A stretch of 64,000 nt of DNA from Symsagittifera roscoffensis (taxonomy: Eukaryota; Xenacoelomorpha; Acoela; Convolutidae): NCBI RefSeq assembly GCF_963678635.1, contig NC_087062.1, positions 91,733,845 to 91,797,844 of the forward strand, read 5' to 3'. The translations under genes and the position numbers were made by a program. Below, in pieces: positions 12,495 to 24,700 of the stretch (within the stretch, counting starts at the first letter, position 1; the number at the start of each line of letters is the position of its first letter). A model generated the notes under the pieces. The model saw nothing but the letters and a program-made list of their open reading frames with translations. It was not told where the DNA came from and made no database searches.

Positions 12495-13065
12495 GGCACC
12501 CAGCTATTCAGTACAGTCAATGCTTAGGATAATCACATAATATTATATCAAAAATAGAACTTCATCTTCAAGGTATCATGGATTTGTAGCCTAGAGGTAG
12601 GGAAGAAGACCGCAACAAAATAAAAGGATTCGAACCTGGGCAAGGTCGGATGTTTTAATAAACTTTTTCGTATACTAGCAAAAATGCGCTCGCTCTAGAA
12701 AATGAGGCATGTTAGATGTTAAATTTCGTTTTTCTTTCAAATTGACTACTCCATTCAACAGTAGTTCAGTATGCCAGGAATCATCATTAGCGGAAGATTT
12801 TCTGTTGAACTCAGCAGCTGCCGATATCGCCTCATAATTTTTATTAGTTTTATATACCCGTTTGTTTCATTGTATATCTGTAAGTACGTTTTGTTGTCGA
12901 TCTTGTACAGTTTCTTCTATAAATATGTGATTTGTTTTTTACTGATTTATGACGAATTAACTTGGAATTGACTGGTACTGCTAAAGCGTCATAATTGGCG
13001 TGCGTCATTTAATATATTTTGTAGACTCAAAGTTTTACTCATTCAGTTTTTCCCAGTAGGGCAAC
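12495..13065 (+). repeat. tRNA-derived SINE, family B, copy 1
   Basis: An RNA polymerase III-type A box (TAGCCTAGAGG, about 12587) and B box (GGATTCGAACC, about 12626) are followed by a family-specific tail with ATGAGGCATGTTAG and GCGTCATAATTGGCGTGCGTCA. A second copy lies at 45375-45745 inside the ERp44 gene. Copy 1 has about 200 extra bases (roughly 12750-12960) between two conserved tail blocks. It is a transposed repeat, not a working tRNA gene: no cloverleaf closes around the boxes. Confidence 0.75.
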
Positions 13066-13899
13066 TTCGCATCTGTGTAAAAAGTTCTGAACAAAAAAAT
13101 AGAGACCAGGCATATTCGACATTTAGAGAAAAATAAGCCAATTGAAAAAGTTTTTATCGAAAAATGACTAGAAAAAATGAATAAAAACTTGCAAAAAATT
13201 TTCAAAAATTTTTTCAATTTTTTTGCAGAGATTTTGACTTTTGAAAATTTTGATTTCCTAATTGGCGCCATAAAAACCAACTTTACTAGGGTAAAATTAA
13301 GTTTTCACGGCTTAAATTAAGCATAAATAAGCTTTTGTAAGCTCGCTTAGCCTCACCTGATTTGCTTGAAATAAGATCAAAAACCAAAAAATTTAGTGTT
13401 TCTTAAGGTCGTTCGAATTATGAGTGAAAGGGCTTTCAAGTTATATATCATTCCGAATATTATTTGTGGTAGCTGATTTTGTGTGGAAAACAAAAGAGGA
13501 AGAAAAAACTAAAACAGCCGAGTACAAAGTTCCTTCCCATTTTTCAAATGGTCGAAACAATAATTTCAAAAATGAAGAAATTTTTGCTAAAAAGTAAATT
13601 TCAAACGTTTTCGCAACTATGTGCATCGTCAGGATTTTTACAATAAACTACTCTAAATGACGATAAAACATCAATTTACAAATGTTATTTACAATAAATC
13701 ACATACAATTTGGTTCTAAACCATCATGATAACAAATTTAGCCAATCACAGTTGACCTCTAAATTACTATTAAGATTAAAATACTTTTAACCTCTAAAAT
13801 TAATTAAGCGTTTTTAAATTAATTTGTCTGGAAGTTTCTGAGTCATAATTTCGATTTAGACATGTACGTTTCGAATAAAAAACCAAAATTATTTTGGGA
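13066..13899. other. AT-rich spacer, 3' side of the Penelope element
   Basis: I see no supported gene. The last part (about 13600-13899) is probably the 3' untranslated region of the Penelope-like element, but I cannot place its end. Confidence 0.4.
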
Positions 13900-16538
13900 C
13901 TAAATTTTCAGTGTTAACTCCCTGCTCCTAAACTCATCGCGCGTGATCAAGCCCGGTTTCTCTTTCCTGATATGTATTGCCTCTAGTGTTAGCAATTTTG
14001 TTTGGTTGTTTGACCTATCTATAATTTCCCAACTAAGATCTGCGCTATTTCCCTCAAGTTGGCATTGCTGAAGGTGGATGCCTACCGGTGAGTCTGCTTT
14101 CTTATGTTCCCCAATTCTAGTGGTCAAATGTCGAACAGTTTGTCCGACATAGGTGGAAGTGCATCCACTACATGACAGTTTATAAACCACTCTTGACTTG
14201 AGGTCATTAGAAAATGCTGACTTCAGTGATGGTAAACATGATTGCAGTTTTCTTGTGGTGAAAACCACTTGAACGTTAGTTAATTTTCGTAACCTGTTAG
14301 CAAAATATTGGCTCTGGTTACCTCTATATTGCACCATCGGCATTGGGGGCTTCACATCCTTTGGTGATTGAACTGACAAACCCCTGTCACTATCCAGGGG
14401 CTTGCCCTTACCCTCGATGATCTTGCACAAGGCGTCTAAAGCCACCTTTGCGGACCAATTTTCAGGGTACTGATTTGTCAGCCATTGCGCCCTATTAGTT
14501 TCCATAGCCTTATCAAATTGCTCCCAGCTAGATGTACTCGCTTTGTAGATGTACTAGATGTGCCTTGGATAACACTACGCTTATACTGAGTTGAGGCGCA
14601 GCTTCTATAGTTCAGTATAGTCCCTGTATCTGTTGGTTTTTGATACCAACTGCAAGTTACACGCCTACCCTGCGATACATTTATGTTCAAATCCAGGAAC
14701 GGCAAATTCGCCTCCGAATTAGTTTTCTCTAGAGTGAACTGCAAATTTGGATGAATAGAATTGGCGGCATCGAGAAGACAACTCGACTCCCCTCTGACTG
14801 TTCTAAAAATGTCATCCACATACCTGAGGAAAATTTCACCTGGGGAGTCTCCTTCTCCTTGTTCTTAGCTTGGCAGCAGCTTTCACAGTACCAGACTATC
14901 TCGGTTATTGATGCGTATACGTCATCGGATATTTTTCTGCATTTTAGATGATACCAGTTTCGGCAACTCTCGCATTCAACCCCCTTTGATCTATATGTGA
15001 CTTTCCTGCTGCAACATGGGCACAAGCCGTTTCTGTCATTAATTTGCTGTACCCCCGTTCCCATCGGTATTTGTTGTCGTAGAGCAAATTCGTATTTTTT
15101 CAGCCATAAGTTTGCCAGAATTACAGCGAGGGACGCGCCCATTGCTAAACCATCAACTTGTACATACCATGAATCATTACACTTGAAATATACTTTGCTG
15201 ACCGCCATATTCGAAAGCCTTTTCATGGTTGCTCTTTGAATTTCAGGGGGAGACTCCTGGCTGTACAGCTTCTGTAAAGCAATTTCAATTGCCTCCTTCA
15301 GGGGAACGTTGGTGTACAAACTTTTCACATCAAGAGATATTATGGTTTCATCCGGATCTATAGCAATGTTTTCTATTTTTTCTCTAGCCTCTTTAGTATT
15401 GGTTTCTATATTTGCTCCATCGATGTTGTCAAAAAACTTTGCAAGCATTTTGTTAAGATTCTCATACGAGCTGCCGGGAAGTGATAGTACAGGTCGTAGG
15501 GGTGTCTCATCCTTGTGTACCGTAGCTAAACCGTACAAACGGGCGGGTTGCCCCACTGTTGATCTCATCTTAGAATATAAATGATCACTTATCTCGTCTC
15601 TTTTGTTCATGGCTAGTAATTCTTTGTTAAATTCCTTCTCAATTTTCAGTATCACCTCATCAGTGGTTGCATCTTTTTTCACAAACTGAGCAGATTGCAA
15701 CAAGGATTCCAGCTTTGATTCATATGTTTGTTTCCTCATTATGCAAAAACCAACCCCCTTATCAAAAGGCACAGCCAGCAACCCATTATCTTTGAAATAT
15801 TTCCTCGTTTTTTCAACGGCTTTGTCTCTTGGGGTTTGCCGTACGTTTTTTGCATATGCCTTTGCCGCGGCTTCTATTTCACATAACGTTTCACCAGATG
15901 TTTTTTGATTTTTCAATTGTGAGAGAAAAATGTCTATATCCGCCAAAAAATGTGTTTCGTTAAATTTGTCTCTAATTGGATGCTTGGGGCCCATTGATAG
16001 CACTTCACATACCCATTCAGGCAGTTCAATATTATCAAGTACCTTAACTGATTGCTCATTTCTCCCCCCAAGAGGTTTATCTTGTCTCTCGGACAGTTTT
16101 TCTAACTTTTTTCTATGGTTTTCTGATGTTGTCTTTAAGCTTGTCTCAACTTGACGCCCCACGAATCGGAAAATGGATGCCCACCACTGTTTGTCAATTT
16201 CTTTTTGCACCAGTGATCTTGCTTTCGTTAGCATCTCCTCGTACCTTTTCCTATCCTCATTTGCCCTAGAAGTTTCAGTCCTTAGTAGTTTCAATTGAAA
16301 ATTATGCACAGCTTGGTTCGAAAAAAACCCCGTTCTCGGGGACCCTAAACTTCAAAAAGTCCGGTATTAGATCGTTTTTCAGACATTTTCTCAGAAACTT
16401 CAGTCTATGTACAGATACTTGAACTTTTTTAAAGAATTTTAAATAGTCTAACACAATTTTCCAAGTTAGTTTTCTTTTTAAAATTTTTCTGAGCCAAACA
16501 GCAGGCAAAAGTACTGTGGTCATTGTTTTGCAGGCCAC
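13900..16538 (-). pseudogene. Penelope-like element: reverse transcriptase with PHD insert and GIY-YIG endonuclease
   Basis: Minus-strand frames at 16538-16302, 16309-14729, 14819-14478 and 14505-13900 together give a Penelope-type protein. The N-terminal region (FLRKCLKNDLIP, then HNFQLKLLRTETSRA) is followed by RT motifs (ARLYGLATVHK, LRPVLSLPGSSY, SLDVKSLYTNVP, VDGLAMGASLAVILANLW, YVDDIFRTV) and finally a GIY-YIG-type nuclease (VYKLSCSGCTSTYVGQTVR, then TRIGEHKK). A C4HC3 zinc finger sits between the DGLAMG and YVDD motifs. At least three frame changes break it: one at the seven-base A run at 16321-16327, one near 14835-14850 just before YVDD, and one near 14560. Penelope elements transpose by target-primed reverse transcription; this copy is presumably inactive unless the homopolymer break is a sequence error. 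Confidence 0.9.
14870..15030 (-). other. PHD-type C4HC3 zinc finger inserted in the Penelope RT
   Basis: In the 526-codon frame the order is CPCC, then VECESC, NWYHLKC and finally WYCESC. That is CxxC, CxxC, HxxC, CxxC spacing as in PHD fingers. It lies between the RT palm motif with DGLAMG and the catalytic YVDD, in the same frame as the upstream RT. PHD fingers commonly bind histone tails; a targeting role here is inference. Confidence 0.75.
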
Positions 16539-16585
16539 GAGTAATGAAACTCACAAGGCACAAAGCAAAACAAATCACACTCTTC

Positions 16586-17020
16586 TCACCCCTGTCTTTG
16601 AAGCGCAGACACTTCCTCTGCCTTCAGCTTCTGCTCACGTCTTGCTTTCGCCTTCCTCCTTGTCTGTGATGGTCTCTGTTGTTTGCCCCTGATATTGCCA
16701 ATCAGCTCTGACTGCCTTTCTTTGTGTGCCACTACCAATCGCAGAGATTTCAGCTCCAAATCAGCACTCTGGTGCAGCTTCAAATATTCCTTGAGCTGCT
16801 CCGGGTCGTTTTGCTTGCTCTTGGAGAGTAGCCGTTTTGTAGCTGGAATAATGAGCACCCCTGTGCCGAGAAGTTGACTAAACAAGTCGGGCGTTCCTTC
16901 CCTTCTGCAATTAACGATCGCCAATATCTGCTGCTTCGACTTCAAATAGTTTGTCAGCTCCTCGACACCGGCTGCGCGATAGATGTTTGTTCTGTGGCTG
17001 CTAATGGTGTTGTTCACCAC
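16586..17020 (-). pseudogene. ORF upstream of the Penelope RT, interrupted by the LTR element
   Basis: A 144-codon reading frame with a basic, Gln/Lys-rich C-terminus ends 47 bases upstream of the Penelope RT region on the same strand. It has no true start: its first codon is GTG at 17018-17020, exactly where the left LTR begins. Across the 24.5-kb element the same frame continues at 41566 with LLAIDRVLLKEKKVVLWHDV, which joins to VVNNTISSHRT. The join suggests a WHDVVNNTIS segment of a larger protein before the insertion. I do not recognise the family with certainty; it could be a first ORF of the Penelope element or an unrelated SGNH-like transposon protein. Confidence 0.6.
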
Positions 17021-17940
17021 TGTAACATTCGCCCGGAAGATACATATCGACGGATAACAAAACTAAGTCTTAAGACGACTGGCTAGCGTCTAAACAGAGC
17101 TTTGCATGTTTTTCACCGTCTCTACCAAGCCAGTACTTTTCGGTGGTCTTTCTTACATCAGGTCGACAAAAACGTTACTGTTCTCCGGCTTCGACCAGAA
17201 CGCTCAAATTAACTGAATTACATGCAAAATTAGTGATCTCATGGCTGGGTCTCGGTATCCCCAGACCACGAGGTCACTCCTAAAAACAGGGCTACTACTT
17301 ATTATATTACTATTGTTTTTGTTCAGTAGATAAAAACCATCATCTCCATCGAAGATGGATCAACCCTTTCCCCCAACTCCTAGCACCTCATCCTTGTCAA
17401 AACTAATCAAAATATCAGTTAAATTCAAGTCAGGACATGACAGGATGCTAAAAGTTTATGTGAGTTAATAAAAGTTTCCGTCCCGAGACCCTTCCGGATT
17501 CTCGAATCCGCCGAATCAAGCTCCTTACTCTTGATTTCTTGCTAATCCGGAAGGCTGGTTCTCACCCTTCACCGTTGTTGGCAACGGCCTTGCAACTATT
17601 GTAGCAGCACAATAGTTGCAACTCGGAACGTTCTCTGCTATTCTGTAGTTCGTTGTCGTTCTCCAATCTCAATTTTCGTACTGTTCGCAATCGCAGATAA
17701 AAGTTGTTCTGTTTTTCACTCGCTTTTTGTTAAAATGGCCGTTTCAGCATTTCTCAGAAATGTGACGTCATCATTCGAATTTTTGAAAATTTAAAATACT
17801 AGAATATTCTAGCCCTCACCGTTTGGCTAAACGTTCCAATAACGTCGCTAATCCTTCGAAATCATCAACTCGGAAGGCTTACTGCTCAAAATTCGAATCC
17901 TGCATAAATTGCATTTTGGCCATTCTGGTCGAATGTCACA
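17021..17940 (-). repeat. 3' LTR of element B
   Basis: This 920-bp sequence begins TGTAACATTCG and ends CGAATGTCACA on the plus strand. The termini are near-perfect inverted repeats with the TG...CA ends usual for LTRs. It recurs at 40655-41565 with four substitutions that I can see (around the GTGATCTCATGG block and the following GTCTCGG) and one 9-base length difference in the CATCATCTCCAT segment. Since all ORFs between the copies are on the minus strand, this is the 3' LTR. It contains nested inverted repeats at 17490-17620. Confidence 0.95.
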
Positions 17941-18740
17941 TACTCCCCGGACAGTCCGGTCCATGTTCGTAAAATGGTTACAGTGTCATCGAACAGAATT
18001 TACAAAATGCACGAAATTACTTTTATCTACGTCACATCGACTCACTGCAGAATATAAATGGCATCATACTACATCACTATAGCCTTCAAATTCTTTCATT
18101 AATCTGCACATTGAGGATATGACTTAAGATAAAACATATTTTCTGACTTCCAGTGTCAATGTCCCGATTGAAACTTTTTCTCCTAGATTTAAAAGGTGTT
18201 GGCTTGCAGGACAGTCCTGCCAACCAACAAGCTAAAATTATCCTACTATGCTCCTTCCCTTCGGAAATCTTGCTTGTCTATTGTCCTGAGTATTAAAACT
18301 AAGAAACTTTGTGGTTAGAAAGAACAATGCAACAACCTCCCTCCTCAAGAAGTTACTCAAGTTTTTCATGTCACCACAAAGTTATCAGTCTTCCTAAGTG
18401 ATTAAAAACAATCATGCAGGCTGGAATATTTAAATATACTCTTCCCTCAAGCCTTTCTAAATAAATAATAAGTGAGTGTCTCTAAAGCCACTTCAACTAA
18501 AATCAAAATGCAAATTTATAAATGCAACAATTTCAAAACTCAACTAAATGTTTCAGTTTTCAATTACAACTTGGTTGCTTGGTTTCTCACTTGAGTTTTT
18601 CACACACATAAAACAATTCTGAGTTTTAACTTTTCTTCATCATCCCTTTGTTCTCTTCTTTTTTCGTCGTTTAGAAGTTCTAAAATTTCTAAATTCTTCT
18701 AATTTTCTTTCTTGCTGCCTCTTGTTTTCTCGACCATTCG
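17941..18740 (-). promoter_or_regulatory. 3' untranslated region of element B with polypurine tract and palindromes
   Basis: Immediately inside the 3' LTR the minus strand reads CCGGGGAGTA just before TGTGACATTCG, a short purine-rich stretch in the position of the plus-strand primer. Overlapping it on the plus strand is the perfect palindrome CCGGACAGTCCGG (17946-17958). A second, GCAGGACAGTCCTGC, lies near 18208-18222; both share the GGACAGTCC core. The rest is AT-rich and non-coding. Confidence 0.5.
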
Positions 18741-21700
18741 TCAATGCTCCATTTCCTCCTCCTGTGACACTGACTCCGCACTTTCGGTTTCCGTGTCTTG
18801 TAGCACGTCATTGACTATCCTGACGCTGTTGGAAGCCGTCCTCCAACACTTCTGCTCTTCCACCCTCTGTTTACAGCAAGGTAGGGGATCCACGTTTGAT
18901 TCTCTGTTTCTACAGAAGCTGTTGTGGAGACACAACGTCACGTTTCTCTCCAAATCTTCTTTCAGCATCTCTGCCTTCTCATTTCCACTACGCTCGCTCG
19001 TCCTGGAAATTCTTTTCACAGCGGTGGTCACTGCATTCCGATGGGTCACGAAAGCTCGCTTGAAAGCTCCTGCCCCAATGTCCAGCTGATATTCACTGTA
19101 CACTCTGCCATGTTTCGACATATGCTTTTTCGCATACTCGTACAACCATGCAGTCATGTTAGCTCTGAACCATGGCATCAATCGTTTTCTTGCCCATATC
19201 TTCTTCACTTCCATCGGAATGTTTAGAACTTTGCACATTGTCTCAAAAAGATCTAAATCTTTTAGACAATCTAATTTCTGCAATTGTTCTCTCGTCGGTG
19301 CCTCCTGTCTATTATTTTCTCTCACATGAGCTTCCAGCCATCGTATCGCCATCATAACTCCCACTATCACTATTGTTATGGGCTGTGATGAATCTGGTAA
19401 ACCCATGGAGAGCAGCTCTCCAGAGTCCCAGATCAACACCAAATTACTACGCTTGGGATACCACCAGGTCTGCAGCAAGCAGTGGCAAGGAAACTCGTCA
19501 TGTGTCAACATGATGCTCCTCCAATTGCGTTTTCCTGAAGCTTCCAGCAATGGTTCCACTTCCATCATCACTCGGTGGATTTCATCATTCTCATCTACTG
19601 CATTGTAATCTGTGACAGTTGATCCTCTCTGTTTCTGTTTTTCAAAGTCACTGAAGTTCCCGCTCACATATCCCATGAACTTCTTTCCTAGTATTGACTC
19701 CAACTCCTCTTTGGTTCTCTCTGGAACTGCTGAGAACATCTTACATAGTAACTCGTAAGACTTTTCAGACATTCTCGCCAATCTCACGCACTTTGGCACT
19801 GAGAAAGCTTGATCCACGATCGTTCTTGTACTCTTCACGTCCACAGCCACGAAATGTACAGGGTATCTGCTCTTGCACATTGGAGCCAACGTTGAACCCA
19901 CCAAATATCGTGCTCCTGATGGTCTACAATAAGTTTCGCTGTGTCTGATGTTCATCTCTGTTTCGATTGCTTCCCTCCATTTTCCTATATACTTCTGCTC
20001 AGTCTGCAGAACTCCTGGGAATACTTCTACGCTGATGGCTGTGACCATCTCATGTTTCTGTTCTAGATTCAATAGTGACTCTAAAGAACCAAACATGCTG
20101 TAGAATCCTAGTGCTGTCACTAGATTCACATCGGTTCCTCCATGGCAATCTGCTATCAGTTCCGTTTCCGTTCTTGCTTTCATCACTACACTTCCAAACA
20201 ATACTGTCAACTGCTTGTGTTGTTTCTCCAGGGTTTTCACACAGTCTAGATTTCCACAAACGTGACCCTCTAGTCCACAGACTTCCGCCAGACAGCTACC
20301 AGGTTTGACCCAGTCTTCTGGTCCCCAGCCAGGCAACTCCACTCCATCTTCTCCGTTGCTCTTAGAGGCTGTTATCATCACATTATATATGATGTTGAGG
20401 TCACGCAGGTTACAGTCCGCATTCAGTTCCCTCTGTATGTCCTGTGTCGCCCGTAATATTGAGTCAGCGTTGGGACTGGGACACCATGATGGCTTCATCA
20501 ATTCCCACACTGCCATCAAGCTCGTTCTCAGTAATTCATCTGAGAATCCCAACCAAAATTCCACTCTCTTGTCGGATTTTGGTATTGAAGGTGCAGTCAC
20601 CTCTTCTTCCAAGACCAATCCCAATTTGGCCTGTGGATTGTTAACGCTCTTAGTCGTCACAATTCTGGACGTCCAGAATCTTAGTAACACCGCCTGCTCA
20701 TAATCAAAGAAGCAATCGCGTATGTCTTCACTCAGGAAAGGATTGTATGCTATCCCTATAATCCCGGACACATAGCTATATGACTTCTTCTTGATCGGTC
20801 CACAGTATTCACTGGATTTCGGCAATGCTCCCATAGATTCTTTAGTGAGCCTCAACTCCTTGTTTGAGAATCTCCTGATCTCGTCTATCTTTTTCATGGG
20901 TTCCAATTCTTCAGGTTCTTTCATGTTCACCCTCATCGGTTTACTTTGCTGCATATCCAGCATTGCTAGTAAGAACATGGCTTTCGTTCGCTCATCGCCT
21001 TCCTTCAACATTTTAACACAAGTGCTTAATGCAGGTACTGAAATCTGCTCTATCAGGAATCGAATGAAACAGAGAGCGTCTCTCCGCTTTGCACACGCTA
21101 CTGCTGCTCCCTCCTGGACTATCAGATCCCTCAGATTCGTCATAAGGAAAACTTTTTCCTCCTTTGATCTCTTCCTTTCTTCTGAATCATATTTTTCGCG
21201 AGTCAGTCCCATCATGCACCAGGCGAGCCTGAGTTGTAATTCTGTCCTTACGTAAGGTACTGCCACGAGAGCATGTATTCTTGGCGTAGTCCTCATTTCT
21301 TCTTCGAAATACCTCAATACTACTGCTTTCCATGGAAGGCTCACTAACTGCTCGATCGTCTCCGCCTCTACGTCAGACGACGCCAAAGTTCCATACGCCT
21401 TCTGCTTGAGGGTGGTGCCTTGCAACATCGTTTCCAGATAACCCTCCATGGCTTTTTCGTCTTCCAGGGCCATTACATACCCTCTAGCCGAGTTCCGGTA
21501 TTCCAACATCTCCATGTATCCACCGGTGGGTTCATCTATCGACACTGTCTCTGACACTGTTAGTCGGTTGTATTCCACTGGTGTCAGTTGTCCTGCAACA
21601 CTTCCTTTTCCATGATTCATGGGAGATGGTTTGAAGTCCCTCATTTTACTCTCTCCACATTGACTGAGTATTTCCATTTCTAAAGTTGCTCCAGTCAGAG

Positions 21701-24700
21701 TGCGGTCACTCCTTTTGGATTTATAACCGGTCGACTTTATCCCCGCCATGAGAATGGGTGGCACCATCGCTATATCAGTTAATATTCTATCTGTGCCAGA
21801 CAATTGATAATCACCTTGCCCCAAATCCATGACTTCCTCGACTCGTTTTCTTTTCGCTGAGTTACCAGCTTTCATCGATATTTCCGAATCCACTTTCGTC
21901 TTTCCAATCCTCCTCGGCATCACTCTGCTGCCTAACTTCATTTTCATCGCATTGATTTTATCAATCACCATTTTTGATCGCATCGTTCCTCTCCTGGTCC
22001 TTGACAGGTACACCACCTCTCCTTCATTGTCCTGCGGTGTCATCTTGATGGGAGAATTCGCTTCACTCTCATCAGTGGCTGAGTCGATCAATAACTCACT
22101 CAGTCTCCCTTCACACTCATCAAGCTTGTCAAGTACTTCTCTCATCAAGGGTTGATTGAGACCTGTTTTGAGGATGGATTGGGTCCCATAGCTCTGAACC
22201 ACAGTCCAGACCTCTTCCATGAACGCCACTCTGTCCAGCTTACATCCCGTCCTACTCTCGTGATCTCGGTGATGTACTTCCCATTCTTCTTCGGGCAGCG
22301 TTCCCAAGAAAGGTACTCTGGCTGAGGCCTCTATTCTTCTCCTCCGAGGTGATTCCATGAGGATTCTCTGGTCGCTATTTCTTGAATTGCCAGGAGAGCT
22401 GCTCTCCGGCAAATTCCGTTTCATTTCCTCAAAGGCTGACGGAGGTTCCAGTGTCGAGATGCCTTCATCCGCTGGCTCAGTCGTTTCCAACGTGTCTGCA
22501 TTATTCTCAAGATCACTGAAGATATTGAAATCCAGGCTGGATGTTCCTCCTGTCGATGCCCTGTCGTCCTCCCCACCAGCTTGATCTTGTTGCATGGGTT
22601 CTTCAGTCTGACGGTTTCCACCCTGTCCGTCATCTCCTTCTGACTTGTCCCTATTCGAGTTCGATGGTCCTTGTTTGTCATTGTCAGCTTCTTCCTGGAA
22701 TCTCGGTATGAGCAATGTACCGGCTGATTTATCTTCCTCTTCTCCATGGACCACTTTGATTTCTTCGCAGGTGAAGGGTGCTAGGAAAATTCTCGTCTGC
22801 AATATTCCCGCAACTTTCATCTCTTTTCTCACACTGGTCAGGATTACTGAGGCTTCAGGCAATTCAGTCCTGCCTCTCATCTTCATTGGAGCTAAGCCTA
22901 GTCCCCTCCATTCCTCATCAAATCCTTCAGGCTTGGGAGTAGCAGCGTTGCTTATTCGCCTTCTCGTCGCTTGATCCGTGTACGCAAATCGTGTGTACTG
23001 TAACACGGCGGCATTTCTCCCCACGAAGTATGGATCCATCGTCGCCGAGAAACTCCCTACTCTCCTTTCATTGGTTTCGAATGCTCTCAACCTAGGAGTT
23101 TGTACTACGGAGACTGCTCCGAGCAACATCCTTCTTATCAGAGGGAATTCAGGGATTGCTTCGGGTAGCTTCTTGTAATCGCCCCAGTCCTTCGTCTCTT
23201 CTCTCACCTTGTGATACGCTGCTGTGAGACGAGGCACTCTGGTCATTTCACCATTCGTTTTGTCATAGGGCCTCAGATTCCAAAGCTTTGGAAACACCTC
23301 GATGTGCCCTCTTTCTACTTCTCCCATGCGGTCACAGAAGTGATCGTCAAAATTGATGACTGTCATCTCTGGCTCCGATATTTTCGCAAATAACAGATCT
23401 TCACTCATGAGCTCTCGCAATGCGTGCTGCTCACACCAGTTCAGTGTACTACCGTCCACTGCCGATATGAGGTTCAGGTGCAACACCGACCTCCTATATG
23501 CTTCCACTTTAACGTCAGGGAACGCAAAGGTGACTGCTGGTCCATAGATCACTGTCACGAACTCCGTGACTCCTCTGATCAGCGCCAAGGGATCGATTCT
23601 CATAGCTAAGCTCAAATCTGTTAACAGCGGCATGCCTCCAACATGTCGTCTAACATCTTCCTCTCTTTCAATTGTCTCGTCTTCTCCGGTTCCAAAGCGA
23701 TTCTGCTGCAAGAGATACTGGATAAGAGTGTGTCTCAGGTCTCTTATTTTGTTCCACGAGTCTGTGGATTTCTTCATATCCAGATTCCTCACTCTCTCTT
23801 TCATCTGCTCTGGACAACGTGCCAGTTTCATCAGTCCTCCCAAGTTTCCGTGGGTTATTGCGATCAATGTCAGAAGTCCATCTAGTCGCAGGTTCTGTAT
23901 TCCATCCGTAAGCAGTATCGCCGGTCCTTTCACGAAATTCTCCGCTCCAAATGTCATGAACAAGGCTATTAATTCCACTATCGATACTTTCACTACCGCT
24001 TGGAGGAATTCCTTTATCAAGTAGTGCGAGACTTTCGGGTAGACTTTTGCCAAGAAGGACGCGGTCCATCCGGCTCCCAACCCTTCTAGCATGCTGTCTG
24101 TCCTTTCAAATCCCTCCTGTCCTTTCACTTCCTGGGTCCAGAAGGTTTCCAGAGTAATCTGACACATTCTGTTCACGAACTCAGCTGTCTTTTCTCCGGC
24201 ATTTTCCGCCAGGTTCACCTCCTTCAACAAGTAGGCGTGTATCTTAGTGATCATTACTGGGCCTTGCTGAAAAGCATCTGCACCCAATGCCGCTACTCTC
24301 GGATTCAGGTGTAGCCACTGGTTTGCTTCCGGCTTGGTTCTCAGCACCATCGCTTCCAGATGAGCTCTCGTCTCCAGTGAATTCTTTCTTCTCGTGTCTT
24401 CACTCGCCACTTCCATTGCTCGGAACCACAAGTCGTTGGACATCGCCGTGATCACTCGATGGTCGTCATCTATTCCTGGTTTCAGTTTGAGTTGCCGACT
24501 GAAGTTGGACAGTTCCAACCCCAGCACTTCGTCCAACACCAACATGTGTAGCGCGTGGTCCTTGAACCCTCTCATCGCGTTTGAGATATCTGACCATACT
24601 GCAGGCAGTTCAGCCTTAAGTGGCCTCAGGTTCTCCATTTCTATCATGCGATTCGGGGCTGATATGATCACATCATATTTTCCCTCCGAAAGTAAGGCTA

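Noticed and set aside
12580-12640. Functional tRNA gene
   Set aside because: A and B boxes are present but acceptor and anticodon stems do not form; a second copy with the same tail shows it is a SINE.
13035-13280. 81-codon Lys/Phe-rich minus-strand ORF
   Set aside because: AT-rich composition explains the frame; no domain, relative or regulatory context.
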